Shown: piece by piece, positions 54,233 through 63,150 of the stretch
How positions within the stretch are numbered: position 1 is the first letter of the stretch
Layout: the number at the start of each line of letters is the position of its first letter
DNA from: Lachnospiraceae bacterium
GTDB taxonomy: Bacteria > Bacillota > Clostridia > Lachnospirales > Lachnospiraceae
Reading direction: 5' to 3'
Length of the DNA: 64,000 nt
Assembly: GCA_021770785.1 (NCBI GenBank)
Contig: JAETQH010000022.1
Coordinates: 1-64,000 of the forward strand
Notes under the pieces: generated by a model
Told to the model about the DNA's origin: nothing
Seen by the model: only the letters and a program-made list of their open reading frames with translations
Database searches by the model: none
Made by a program: the position numbers and the translations under genes

Positions 54233-54261
54233 TTGAGAGGAAGACAAGGTTATGATAAAAT
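54233..54261 (+). promoter_or_regulatory. Probable promoter of the first beta-helix gene
   Basis: The -35 is TTGAGA (54233-54238), the spacer 17 nt and the -10 TAAAAT (54256-54261). The gene has a strong AAGGAGGT site and begins 36 nt past the -10 box. Confidence 0.65.
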
Positions 54262-54296
54262 AGATTTATATCATTGATAATTTAAGGAGGTAACAT

Positions 54297-57200
54297 ATGA
54301 AAAAAGTAGTTGCACTTTTGCTCGTAGCGGGGCTGTTCTTTTCTCAGGGGACAGAGATGTGTTTTGCCGGAGAAGAAAAGCTAGTTTCTCAGAAAATGGA
54401 AACAGAGAAATCAGATTCAACCGAAACACAGGGCGTAGAAACCGAGACGGCTGAAATATCGGAAGAGACATCAATACAGAGTACCGAAACGGAAGTTACG
54501 GAGGCATCGGAAATAGAAGAAGTCGGGACGGAGGAGACAGAGAAAACCGAAACGGAAGAAACGGTTGAAGCAACAGAAGAAAACGGGGTGGAAGGAACGG
54601 TTGAAGCAATAGAAGAAGCCGGGACGGAGGAGACAAAGAAAACCGAAACAGAGGAAGCAGTTAAAACAACAGAAGTTGTAGAGCTGATAGAAAGTGCAGA
54701 GACAGAGGAACTGGAAGAAGAAACAGAAATACTCAGCGCAGGCTATGCGGTTTCAGGAAACAATATTGTAATTTCTGCGGCAAACGGTGAGGATATCGCT
54801 GATACCTTAGACAAAGCGTTAAAAGAGGCAAGGGATTTGGCGACAGATGAAGCGCCGGTAACTGTTACTGTACCGGCAGGGGAATATATCCTAAGTGACA
54901 ACTTACATATTTACAGCAATACCATATTGGATTTAACGGCTGGAGTAACTTTGAAGAACAAAGGTTCCCATAATATGCTGATGGCAGGCACCAATGGTTC
55001 CTATGCCGGATATAGTTCTTATAATCAGAGCGAGGCCTGCAAGGGATATAACGGATTTAAAAATATTACCATAAAGGGCGGTACATGGATCAGTACAAGT
55101 GATAATGTAGCAACAATTATTCGTATTGCACATGCTACAAATGTGACGATAGAAGGGATTACCCTTACTGGCGGAGGCTGTGCACACCAGATGGAGGTGG
55201 CAGCGATTGACGGTTTCTATGTAAGAAACTGTACTTTTAAAGATTTCGGTGTATCCAAAGTGGATGATCCTGATAAACAGGAGGCACTTCAGCTTGATAT
55301 TCCCTGTTCCTCAGATGTATTTAAGGAGACTTATGAGGATGGAACCGTTATGAAAAATGTAGAGATTACAGGCTGTACATTTGAAAATGTTCCTCGTGGA
55401 GTGGGTACGCATACCATGCTGAACGGAGCATACCATGAGAACATCAAGATTAATGGGAATACATTCAAGAATATAGCAGAAGAAGCAATTGTAGGATTAA
55501 CTTATTATAATTGCGAAATCAAGAATAATACGATTGAGAATTGTGGAGCGGGTATTTTATTCCAGTATTTCAAAGCAGATACAAAGTCTGTTTATACCAC
55601 AATATTTGATGGGAAGACGGTTTACACCGGAACCGTCGGACATGATGCCAAGACTGTTATTACGGGTAATACCATAAGGACAAAATACAGTGAGACTTGT
55701 GATGAAATTCAAGGGATTAAAGTATATGGTGTGGATTTGAAAAACTCTCCAAAAGGCGCTGACGGAAAAGCAGTTCCGGCTAATAACTACTATATCAGCG
55801 GTGTAACGGTATCAGATAATACCATTACAACAGCAGGTCATGGTATTCATATGGTGGATGCGTGGGATTGTACTGTTACGAATAATAAGATAACAGGAAA
55901 AGAATTTTCCGCAAAGGATCCAAATGTCGGAAAATATGATGGTATTTTCGTTGCAACAGGTTCTAAAAATATACCGTTAGAAACAAATAAAATTTCAGGA
56001 ATGTCCAGAAACGGAATTTTCGTTCAGGAAAGCGCCTATATTTCAACGGCAACAGGAAATAAGATAACGGAAAATGGCGCAAGTGGAATTAACTTTTATA
56101 AGAATAGTGGAGCAACAGGAGATATCTCTAAGAATACTATCAGTAATTGTGGCGGTGGAGGTATTCTTGTAAGTACAGAAAGTACTACAGGAAATATTTT
56201 ACAAAACCAGATGTCCGGAATCAGCGGAGATGCCGGGATTGTAATCTATAAGAACAGTACCGTAGGTGAGATACGTGAGAATACCATTACCGGAATGGGA
56301 AAAGATGAAGAGAAGAAATATTGTCATGGGATAAAACTTACTACGGGTGCGGTTAGTGGAACTATCGCAAATAATGCGGTGAAGGCTGCTTCTGATAAAT
56401 ATGCGGCGGCAAACGGTATTTTGATTTTTAATGGATCAGAGGTAAAGGGCTCTATTGTAGGAAATACCTTAGAAAAAACAGCCGATATGGCAATATCGGT
56501 ATCTACAAAGTCCTCTGTCAGTGGTGATATTAACGCAAATATGATTTCACAGACGGATAAGAGTGGTATTTTTGTTTATAAATCAAGTAAAACGGGCGGA
56601 GACATTGCGGAAAATACGGTTACTACAGCCAAGGAAAGCGGCATTTACATTTCAGGAGATACTACTGTAAAAGGAAGCATACGCTCAAACAAGATTACTT
56701 CTGTTGGCGGAAAAGGCATCTATGTCTATGACAGCGCAAAAAAAACGACAGTAGGTAAAATTCAGAATAATACAATAAAGAAAGCAAAAAGCCAGGGAAT
56801 TAATGTTTCAAGTGTTAAAAACAATTTAACAATTTCCGGTAATGATCTTTCCGGTGGTTCTGATAATGTGATTATTATTCAGCCTAACACAACGAAATAT
56901 ACCATTACCGTTGAGAACAATACAGTCAAGGGAAATAAAAAGGCGCACGGTATTCGCGTGATAAGCGGAAAGATTTCCATTGCAAATAATAAAGTTTCTA
57001 ATGTTGGCTATGGTATTTACACAGACAAGGGCGTAAAGGGAGATGTGTATAATAACAGCTTTGGCGCTAACGTAAAGACGCAGGTGCGGATTAATACTGC
57101 CAGCGGAAAACAGGATACGAAGAAGATAAATATAAGCAGCGCAAAATCTTCTGCTAAGAAAAAGGCTACCATCAAATGGAAAAAGTCAGCAGGCTATTCC

Positions 57201-57401
57201 GGATATGAAGTGCAATATGCTACGAATAAAGATTTCACGAAGAAGTTTAAGAAAAGCGATGCCAAGGGAAAAACAACATTGACATTGACTGGTTTGAAAT
57301 CTAACACGACATATTATGTACGCGTAAGCGGTTATAAAAAAGTCGGAGATGTAAAAGTGCATTCCAATTATGGAAAAGTAAAAACAGTTAAAGCAAAATA
57401 A
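54297..57401 (+). CDS. Secreted right-handed beta-helix protein with Thr/Glu linker and FnIII-like end
   Basis: 1034-aa exported protein. A signal peptide covers about residues 1-25 (MKKVVALLLVAGLFFSQGTE). A Thr/Glu-rich linker runs to about 148. A long parallel beta-helix spans about 150-935, shown by repeated NxI/NxF steps (ITGCTFENVPRGVGTHTML, INGNTFKNI, VSDNTITTAGHGIHM, IRENTITGMG). A fibronectin-III-like domain forms the last 95 residues, ending VKTVKAK. The fold suits carbohydrate binding, lyase or epimerase activity, but no active site is identified. It is paralogous to the convergent gene that follows. Confidence 0.88.
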   Translation: MKKVVALLLVAGLFFSQGTEMCFAGEEKLVSQKMETEKSDSTETQGVETETAEISEETSIQSTETEVTEASEIEEVGTEETEKTETEETVEATEENGVEGTVEAIEEAGTEETKKTETEEAVKTTEVVELIESAETEELEEETEILSAGYAVSGNNIVISAANGEDIADTLDKALKEARDLATDEAPVTVTVPAGEYILSDNLHIYSNTILDLTAGVTLKNKGSHNMLMAGTNGSYAGYSSYNQSEACKGYNGFKNITIKGGTWISTSDNVATIIRIAHATNVTIEGITLTGGGCAHQMEVAAIDGFYVRNCTFKDFGVSKVDDPDKQEALQLDIPCSSDVFKETYEDGTVMKNVEITGCTFENVPRGVGTHTMLNGAYHENIKINGNTFKNIAEEAIVGLTYYNCEIKNNTIENCGAGILFQYFKADTKSVYTTIFDGKTVYTGTVGHDAKTVITGNTIRTKYSETCDEIQGIKVYGVDLKNSPKGADGKAVPANNYYISGVTVSDNTITTAGHGIHMVDAWDCTVTNNKITGKEFSAKDPNVGKYDGIFVATGSKNIPLETNKISGMSRNGIFVQESAYISTATGNKITENGASGINFYKNSGATGDISKNTISNCGGGGILVSTESTTGNILQNQMSGISGDAGIVIYKNSTVGEIRENTITGMGKDEEKKYCHGIKLTTGAVSGTIANNAVKAASDKYAAANGILIFNGSEVKGSIVGNTLEKTADMAISVSTKSSVSGDINANMISQTDKSGIFVYKSSKTGGDIAENTVTTAKESGIYISGDTTVKGSIRSNKITSVGGKGIYVYDSAKKTTVGKIQNNTIKKAKSQGINVSSVKNNLTISGNDLSGGSDNVIIIQPNTTKYTITVENNTVKGNKKAHGIRVISGKISIANNKVSNVGYGIYTDKGVKGDVYNNSFGANVKTQVRINTASGKQDTKKINISSAKSSAKKKATIKWKKSAGYSGYEVQYATNKDFTKKFKKSDAKGKTTLTLTGLKSNTTYYVRVSGYKKVGDVKVHSNYGKVKTVKAK

Positions 57402-57453
57402 CGGAAAGACAGCGGGTAGGAGGTTACCTTACCCGCTGTCTTTCCGTTATTTT
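57395..57453. terminator. Shared bidirectional terminator of the convergent beta-helix genes
   Basis: A perfect 24-bp stem (57395-57418 with 57430-57453) and an 11-nt loop, with A and T runs at both ends. The stop codon of the upstream gene (57399-57401) and that of the opposite gene (57447-57449) lie at mirror positions inside the two arms. Confidence 0.92.
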
Positions 57454-60371
57454 TTAGCTGTTTTCCTGGATACGACTTTACTGTCAGGGCTAATTACTGT
57501 CACGTTTTTATTTGGAGATTTTTTATAGGCTGCAATTTTATAATAATATTTCTTATTTTTCTTAAGTCCTTTATTGGTATAAGTAGTACCTTTGGATTTT
57601 TTTACCGTAGCTATTTTCTTGAAGTTATTGTCAGGAGAAGTAGAACGGTAAATAATATATCCATCAGCACCGGAAACTTTTTTCCAAGTTAATTTAATCT
57701 GGCTTTTACTGATTGTTTTTGCTTTTAATGAAGTAGGTTTAGACAGATTTTTGTATTTTTTATAGGAACTGGAATTTGTGCTGTCTATAATTTTTACTGT
57801 ATTGCTTATATTGTTACTGTAAGTGTTTTTACGAATGCTTCCCACCACGGTATTCCGAAGCTGAATGGCGATTTTGCAGGAAGAAATTTTATTACCGCCG
57901 ACAGATAGCTTGCCGGAATCTGCACGTATCCCAAAAACTTTTGAAGTTCCCGTCAGCTTGTTGGATGTAATGGTAACCGTGTGTTCAACGGTATTGGGAT
58001 TGACATAAATCTGAGCTGTCTTACAGTTCTTGATGGTATTAGAAGTAATGTTTGTATTTGTTCCGATGGTTCCGATATTAATACCCATGGCATCTCCGGA
58101 AACAATGGAATTGCCGCTTATGTTTTTTGTGGAGGCACTGTTATAAAGAACTATGCTGTGTTTTTTACAGTTTTGCAAAGTGTTATTCTGGATATCTGTC
58201 ACGGCACTTCCGTTTTGACAGATGCCGTAATATCCAGAGGCAGTAATCTGGTTTGAGGCAATTGCGCTAACTATACAACCTTCCAATAAGATGCCGTTTT
58301 CTTTACAAGAGGAAAGTATGTTCCGGGAAACAGATATCACATCGGCATATTGTAAAAAAATTCCGTCTTTTGCAGGCTGTGAGATGGTATTGTCAGCAAT
58401 GCTGCTGATTTCACCGCGGCTGATGGAAATCCCATATCCATAGCTGTTGGCGATGGAGTTTCCGGATATTGTATTTACGATAGAATTAGAGCTTGTAATA
58501 GCACCAAAGGAAGATTTAGAACAGGATGAAGTAACCGTATTTCCGGTGATGCTGTCTGCAGCCGCATCATTAATATAGATTCCGCAATAGGAAGAGACAT
58601 CAATCACGTTTCCTGTTATGGAAGAGGCAGAAGAGGAACTGTTGACGGAAATAGATGTTCCTGAACAGCCGGTAATGCGGTTATTCTGTATATGGCAATT
58701 AGCGCTGGAAGCCCGGAGTTGTATCCCACAGCAGGAGGAAAAAGAACCCGTAAAGGTAATTTCATTTCCACCGCCTACCACGGCATTTCTGACATTTTGC
58801 AGCGTAATTCCATTTTGACTGGTCGAGATTGTATTTCCGGTTATGGTTACTCCGCTGATATAGTAATCTCCTGCTGGTATGGTATCGCCATCCGACGGTG
58901 TCTGAGGGGAGGAAAACGCATACCCGCCAACATAGATTCCCGTATTTTCATAGTTTAAGTTATACTTATCGGAGTCGCCGCAGGTAATATTGTTATTAGA
59001 AATTACAATATTTTGATTTTCCGGGGGCACCATATAGGTTACCGGAACAGAGGAGGCAATCCCACCCGCTGTTTCAATCGTGGAAGCTAAAAAAGAGCCT
59101 TCACAATCTCCGAAAATGGAGTAGAAAATAATTCCGCGGGGGCAGTTTATAACGATGTTGTTGGAAACGGTAGTATCCGAGCAAGCCATCAGCTGTATGG
59201 CAGCGCTGCTGGTATCCTTAAAAATGTTGTTGGTAATTTGAACATTTGACATATAACTGTTCAATACCATGGTATGAGAACCAATACCTCTTGGTACATT
59301 TGAAAAAATACAGCCGGTGATGTTGATATTACAGTTAGGAAGAAGCTCAGCAGAATATCCGCTAATATGTTTTGGGAGCAGGATATCAAACTGTACGGCT
59401 TCGTAGTATAATTTGCTGTTGAGAGACTGATTTTGAAAAGTACAGTCAATTAAATGGAAGCCGTTTACACCTGCTGCTTCCATAAGGTGTGCATCTATGG
59501 TATTTTGTAAAGTAATATTTTTGAGAGTAAAGTTTTGGGCATGTCCTGCTTTTATTACCGTGTAACTATGATAATTTTCGTCCCAGATACCACCGGAGGC
59601 ACCGCCGTCAACTGTAATGTTCCTATAGCAATATCCCGTCTGCACATCGCCTGATTTTCCGACCCTCAGCATATTTCCGGAGCCGTTTTCAGCCTGAAGA
59701 AAGGTAACGCCGTCCACGTAAAGATAGGTGTTGCTGTAAATATAGAGACTTTTGGTAAGGGTGTATGTGCCCGGCTCTACCATAATTTTGTATGGAAGAA
59801 TATCGGTGGCATTCTCAGCAGCAGTATTCAGGGCCTTTTGCAATACTTTAGTTGCATCTGATTTTTCAATGGAAGCAGCAGATACTTTTAGGATATAATA
59901 TCCGTCCGTAATGCTGCCATCTATATATTCCGGGTAAAAAGAATCAGAGCTATAAAAAGAAATGTCCTCTGTCAGATCTTCTTCAGGAAGCTCTGTTTCA
60001 GAGATATCTTCGATAGTATCTATAAACGTATCTTCGGAAATCTCAGTGTCTGCTCTTTCTGTTTCAGTATTATCTGTATATTGAGTTTCCAAAGCGCCTG
60101 TTTCTGCATCATCTATAGATGGCACATCTAAAGTCATTATTTCAGTATTGTTTGTATACTGAGTTTCGGAAACGTCATTTTGCGAAGTATCTGTTAATTC
60201 TGTGGTGCTGGTGTCATCTGTTTCGCTGTTCTTTGTTTCGCCGGTTTCTGCAGCCTCAGAAAAATTACTGTCTGTCTGAGCCCCATGGATGTGTGGGGCA
60301 CTGGAGCATAAAATAATGATGGTACAAAGAAAAGTCGAAAACAGTGCTTGAAAAAAACGATGATGAAACAT
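57447..60371 (-). CDS. Secreted right-handed beta-helix protein, convergent paralogue
   Basis: 974-aa exported protein on the opposite strand. A signal peptide covers about residues 1-30 (ALFSTFLCTIIILCSSAPHI). A Thr/Glu/Asp-rich linker runs to about 145. The beta-helix follows (ITGCIFSNVPRGIGSHTMVL, ITNNIFKDTSSAAIQL, ISNNNITCGD), then a fibronectin-III-like domain in the last 95 residues (WKKVSGADGYIIYRSTSPD) and a basic end. It shares with its neighbour the VPRGxGxHTM block and an H-M-E, GF, CTF block. It is the only clear minus-strand gene in the window. Confidence 0.88.
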   Translation of the reverse strand: MFHHRFFQALFSTFLCTIIILCSSAPHIHGAQTDSNFSEAAETGETKNSETDDTSTTELTDTSQNDVSETQYTNNTEIMTLDVPSIDDAETGALETQYTDNTETERADTEISEDTFIDTIEDISETELPEEDLTEDISFYSSDSFYPEYIDGSITDGYYILKVSAASIEKSDATKVLQKALNTAAENATDILPYKIMVEPGTYTLTKSLYIYSNTYLYVDGVTFLQAENGSGNMLRVGKSGDVQTGYCYRNITVDGGASGGIWDENYHSYTVIKAGHAQNFTLKNITLQNTIDAHLMEAAGVNGFHLIDCTFQNQSLNSKLYYEAVQFDILLPKHISGYSAELLPNCNINITGCIFSNVPRGIGSHTMVLNSYMSNVQITNNIFKDTSSAAIQLMACSDTTVSNNIVINCPRGIIFYSIFGDCEGSFLASTIETAGGIASSVPVTYMVPPENQNIVISNNNITCGDSDKYNLNYENTGIYVGGYAFSSPQTPSDGDTIPAGDYYISGVTITGNTISTSQNGITLQNVRNAVVGGGNEITFTGSFSSCCGIQLRASSANCHIQNNRITGCSGTSISVNSSSSASSITGNVIDVSSYCGIYINDAAADSITGNTVTSSCSKSSFGAITSSNSIVNTISGNSIANSYGYGISISRGEISSIADNTISQPAKDGIFLQYADVISVSRNILSSCKENGILLEGCIVSAIASNQITASGYYGICQNGSAVTDIQNNTLQNCKKHSIVLYNSASTKNISGNSIVSGDAMGINIGTIGTNTNITSNTIKNCKTAQIYVNPNTVEHTVTITSNKLTGTSKVFGIRADSGKLSVGGNKISSCKIAIQLRNTVVGSIRKNTYSNNISNTVKIIDSTNSSSYKKYKNLSKPTSLKAKTISKSQIKLTWKKVSGADGYIIYRSTSPDNNFKKIATVKKSKGTTYTNKGLKKNKKYYYKIAAYKKSPNKNVTVISPDSKVVSRKTAKK

Positions 60372-60770
60372 ATGATACCTCCCTTAAGTATTACTTTATA
60401 GTATAGCATTTGAGTCAGTGAATGTAAATCGTTGGCGGCGTTATTTATGGATATCTCGTAAGCTATTGAGAATCGACATGACCTAAAAATGTTTAGTCTA
60501 TATTCATCTGACTAATGTCAGAATAGAATGCCGGACATTTTCAAAGTTAGGCCTCCTATACGTTTATTTTTAACATAATTTTTTGTATTATGTCATAGAA
60601 ACATTAAAAAAAGATGAAAGATTGATTGGTGAGCCGGATAAAAACCAATATTTTTAAGGATAGTTTTGAATTTTCCAGTTCTGGTATGGTGTCTCTTTGA
60701 AATAGAGTATATTATTAAAAATAAGGCTTATGCATTGTCTGAATTAAAGATAAGGGGAGGAGAAAGATTT
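60372..60770. other. 399-bp divergent intergenic region
   Basis: It separates the minus-strand beta-helix gene from the next plus-strand gene and carries the promoter of the former. AT-rich, with two inverted repeats: CATAAT/ATTATG (60574-60579 with 60587-60592) and ATTGGT/ACCAAT (60625-60630 with 60644-60649, followed by a short T run). The second could be an attenuator-like hairpin in the leader of the 60771 gene. No coding sequence was supported. Confidence 0.45.
60400..60428 (-). promoter_or_regulatory. Probable promoter of the minus-strand beta-helix gene
   Basis: On the minus strand the -35 is TTTACA (60428-60423), the spacer 17 nt and the -10 TATACT (60405-60400). An AGGGAGG ribosome binding site lies just before the start codon. 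Confidence 0.65.
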
Positions 60771-61709
60771 ATGAAAAATCAAAAACAAATGAGAAGAAAA
60801 ACAAAGAAAAAGATAAGAATCACACAAATGCTTCTGGCGCTGCTTTTTGTTATACTGCTGCAGATTCCGGTTGAGGCAAAAGCGGCAACAGTAACAAAGA
60901 ACTTTAAAGAAGTGGTAATCGTAAAGACGGAAGATGGAACGAAATGCGGGAACTTCGGCTGCATCGCATTAGACGGCAAGGGAGGTTTGTATGCACTGAA
61001 AACGGATACGACAGAAGGCACTCCAAATTATAGCATTTTATATTATTTCGCTGACTATAAAAATTATAAAAATACGAAGTCCTGTGAGAAATACAAAGTA
61101 AACCAGTCATTAGGACATGGAAACGGCATGACTTACCGAAGCGGAAAATTGTATGTGGCAGATGGACAGAAGATTATAAAAATGTCCACAAAGGGTGTCG
61201 TGGAAGCAACATACGGGATAGATTTGGGCGGTGTGTCAGTGGGATTAGGCAGTATATCGGCTTCCAGTATTACGTATTATAAATCTGATACCTATATTGT
61301 TGGAGTTGGGAAAACCGGAGAGGATGCTAACAGGAAGAATGTATATGTGATAGGAAGTATTGAGGGCAGTAAATTTAAGGTGAAAAGCAGTTTTAAGGTA
61401 AAGCTTCCCGATAAATGTGATATGAATCAGGATATATGTTATGGAAATAATTGCCTGTATATAGTTACTTCACAAGATACAGACCCTATTGTAAACAATA
61501 AAATTCTATGTGTGACATCTTTTGGAAATGGTCAAACTGTGAATCCGACCACTATAATAAATGTAAAAAAGCCTGATTTGTCCATGTATGGCAATGAAAT
61601 GAGCGGCAAGTTTGAGGCGGAAGGGATTGCAATTGAAAGTGATGGGACGATTGTTATCGGAGCTAACTGCACAAAAGTAAATGATGGAGTTTTTATTTCA
61701 ATAAATTAG
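60771..61709 (+). CDS. Secreted protein of unknown function, beta-propeller-like
   Basis: 312-aa exported protein. The start at 60771 has a GGGGAGGAG site; an earlier ATG-less extension from 60666 is unlikely. A basic N-region and hydrophobic core (MLLALLFVILLQIPVEAKA) form the signal peptide. The mature part has repeating short beta segments (GCIALDGKGGLYALKTD, GMTYRSGKLYVADGQKI, ITYYKSDTYIVGVGKTG, GIAIESDGTIVIGANC), suggesting a propeller. It vaguely recalls helveticin J-like proteins, but I cannot confirm this. It has no Thr/Glu linker or fibronectin domain. Confidence 0.75.
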   Translation: MKNQKQMRRKTKKKIRITQMLLALLFVILLQIPVEAKAATVTKNFKEVVIVKTEDGTKCGNFGCIALDGKGGLYALKTDTTEGTPNYSILYYFADYKNYKNTKSCEKYKVNQSLGHGNGMTYRSGKLYVADGQKIIKMSTKGVVEATYGIDLGGVSVGLGSISASSITYYKSDTYIVGVGKTGEDANRKNVYVIGSIEGSKFKVKSSFKVKLPDKCDMNQDICYGNNCLYIVTSQDTDPIVNNKILCVTSFGNGQTVNPTTIINVKKPDLSMYGNEMSGKFEAEGIAIESDGTIVIGANCTKVNDGVFISIN

Positions 61710-61814
61710 AAAGAATAAAGTCCTGAAGAATTTAGAAAACAGTAAAAAATGTAATATAAAAAGAAATTGGCACAGAAGACCATAAATATAGTAAAATAAA
61801 AAAGGAGAAGAGCT

Positions 61815-62993
61815 ATGCAAAAAATAAAAAAAGGTTTGCAGTACAGAAGAAAAATGTTATGTCTGTTTCTGGCAATCAGCCTGTTTGTGACAGAGTTCAT
61901 GATTACAGTCCCGACAGAGGCAAAGACATCATGGACTTATGCGGATACATACAAAACAATACAGGCAACTGTCCAGTCTAAGACAAAGATAAAACTGAGC
62001 TGGAAGAAGGAATTAAACGGCAGACTGGAAATTTACCGCGCAATCGTGAATAAGGGAAAAACGGGAAAGTATAAAAAAATAGCGGATATCTCGGGAAAGA
62101 AGAAATCTTATGTGGATAAAGTCCAATATAAAAAAGAGTATTCCTATAAAATCGTATTATATCATTGGGCAGACAGCTCCCATAAGAAGAAGGTAAAAGA
62201 ACATACTTTTTATACTAGCCAGTATACAGGAATGGGAAACTTGGTATGGGATGCAGATACGCCTTCCTCAGAATTTGACACGTGCTCCTCTTATATTAAA
62301 ATGGATGTGCGTGTGGAATTGACAGAGGATGAGAGGAGTCTTGGATTCGCACCGACAGGCTATAAGGTATACCGGAGAACGGCCTCCGGTGATTATAAGA
62401 AGATTGCGACGGTGAAGTCGAAGAAGTTCTCGTTTTCCTATACGGATAAGGAAGTAAAGACAGGTAAGAGCTACTATTATAAGGTAAGAGCGTACCGGGA
62501 ATTAAACGGACAGACCTTATACAGTAATTATACGGATGAACTTAAGCTCACGGCAACTCCGACAGGAAACTATACGTTACAGGTATTAACAGAAGAGGGG
62601 GAAACGGATGAGCTTGTTATGGCGTTGACCAGTGCTCCGAATAATATGAAGGCCGTTTTAGTGGGGAGGATAGTATATTCATGGCATGAGACGGAGGATT
62701 ATTGGGAAAATAGTGAAGAATATGGTATGGATTTGAAAGAATACAGTTTTGATAATGTTACCTGGAACACCTATACAGCAGAAAAAACAAAAGTAGAATT
62801 AGAACCTGGTACAACAGTTTATTTGAAATGTCGAAATGATGAATTTTCGGAGCAAAAGGTGCGGTTTCGTGTGACGGATGTACTTACATCGGAAATTCGG
62901 ATATATCTTAAGTATAATGGGGTAGAACATTATATGGATATAGATTTAAAGGAGGGAACAGGCGTCTCAAAACCAATTACTGACGATAATTAA
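61815..62993 (+). CDS. Secreted fibronectin-III-like protein, tandem copy 1
   Basis: 392-aa exported protein. The signal peptide covers about residues 1-37 (MLCLFLAISLFVTEFMITVP, cut after EAK). Two fibronectin-III-like units are visible, about residues 45-135 (IKLSWKKELNGRLEIYRA) and 150-255 (GYKVYRRTASGDYKKIATVK, YYYKVRAYRELNGQTLYSNY). A C-terminal beta-rich domain of about 130 residues follows. There is no anchor motif. The gene has an AAGGAGAAG site, and a nearly identical second copy lies 1336 bp downstream. Confidence 0.85.
   Translation: MQKIKKGLQYRRKMLCLFLAISLFVTEFMITVPTEAKTSWTYADTYKTIQATVQSKTKIKLSWKKELNGRLEIYRAIVNKGKTGKYKKIADISGKKKSYVDKVQYKKEYSYKIVLYHWADSSHKKKVKEHTFYTSQYTGMGNLVWDADTPSSEFDTCSSYIKMDVRVELTEDERSLGFAPTGYKVYRRTASGDYKKIATVKSKKFSFSYTDKEVKTGKSYYYKVRAYRELNGQTLYSNYTDELKLTATPTGNYTLQVLTEEGETDELVMALTSAPNNMKAVLVGRIVYSWHETEDYWENSEEYGMDLKEYSFDNVTWNTYTAEKTKVELEPGTTVYLKCRNDEFSEQKVRFRVTDVLTSEIRIYLKYNGVEHYMDIDLKEGTGVSKPITDDN
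61835..62664 (+). repeat. Direct repeat, copy 1 of tandem duplication
   Basis: This stretch aligns without gaps to 63171-64000 at a fixed offset of 1336 bp, with only scattered base differences. The repeat begins inside the coding region near the seventh codon and continues to the window edge, so its true 3' end is not visible. Confidence 0.9.
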
Positions 62994-63017
62994 GCGAATA
63001 AAAACGCAAAAATCTGT

Positions 63018-63056
63018 CAAAGCCACTCATTTCAAGTAGATGAATGAGTGGCTTTG
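63018..63056. terminator. Perfect hairpin between the tandem copies
   Basis: A 14-bp perfect stem (63018-63031 with 63043-63056) and an 11-nt loop, 24 bp after the stop of copy 1. There is no strong T tract, so it may terminate weakly or stabilise the 3' end of the transcript. Confidence 0.65.
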
Positions 63057-63150
63057 CAGCTACAGTACGTCAGAAGCTACAATCCTATTGTAAATAAATT
63101 TTCTGTGTACCATTATTTGAATATGGTGGAAATAGCAAAGGAGAAAAGTT

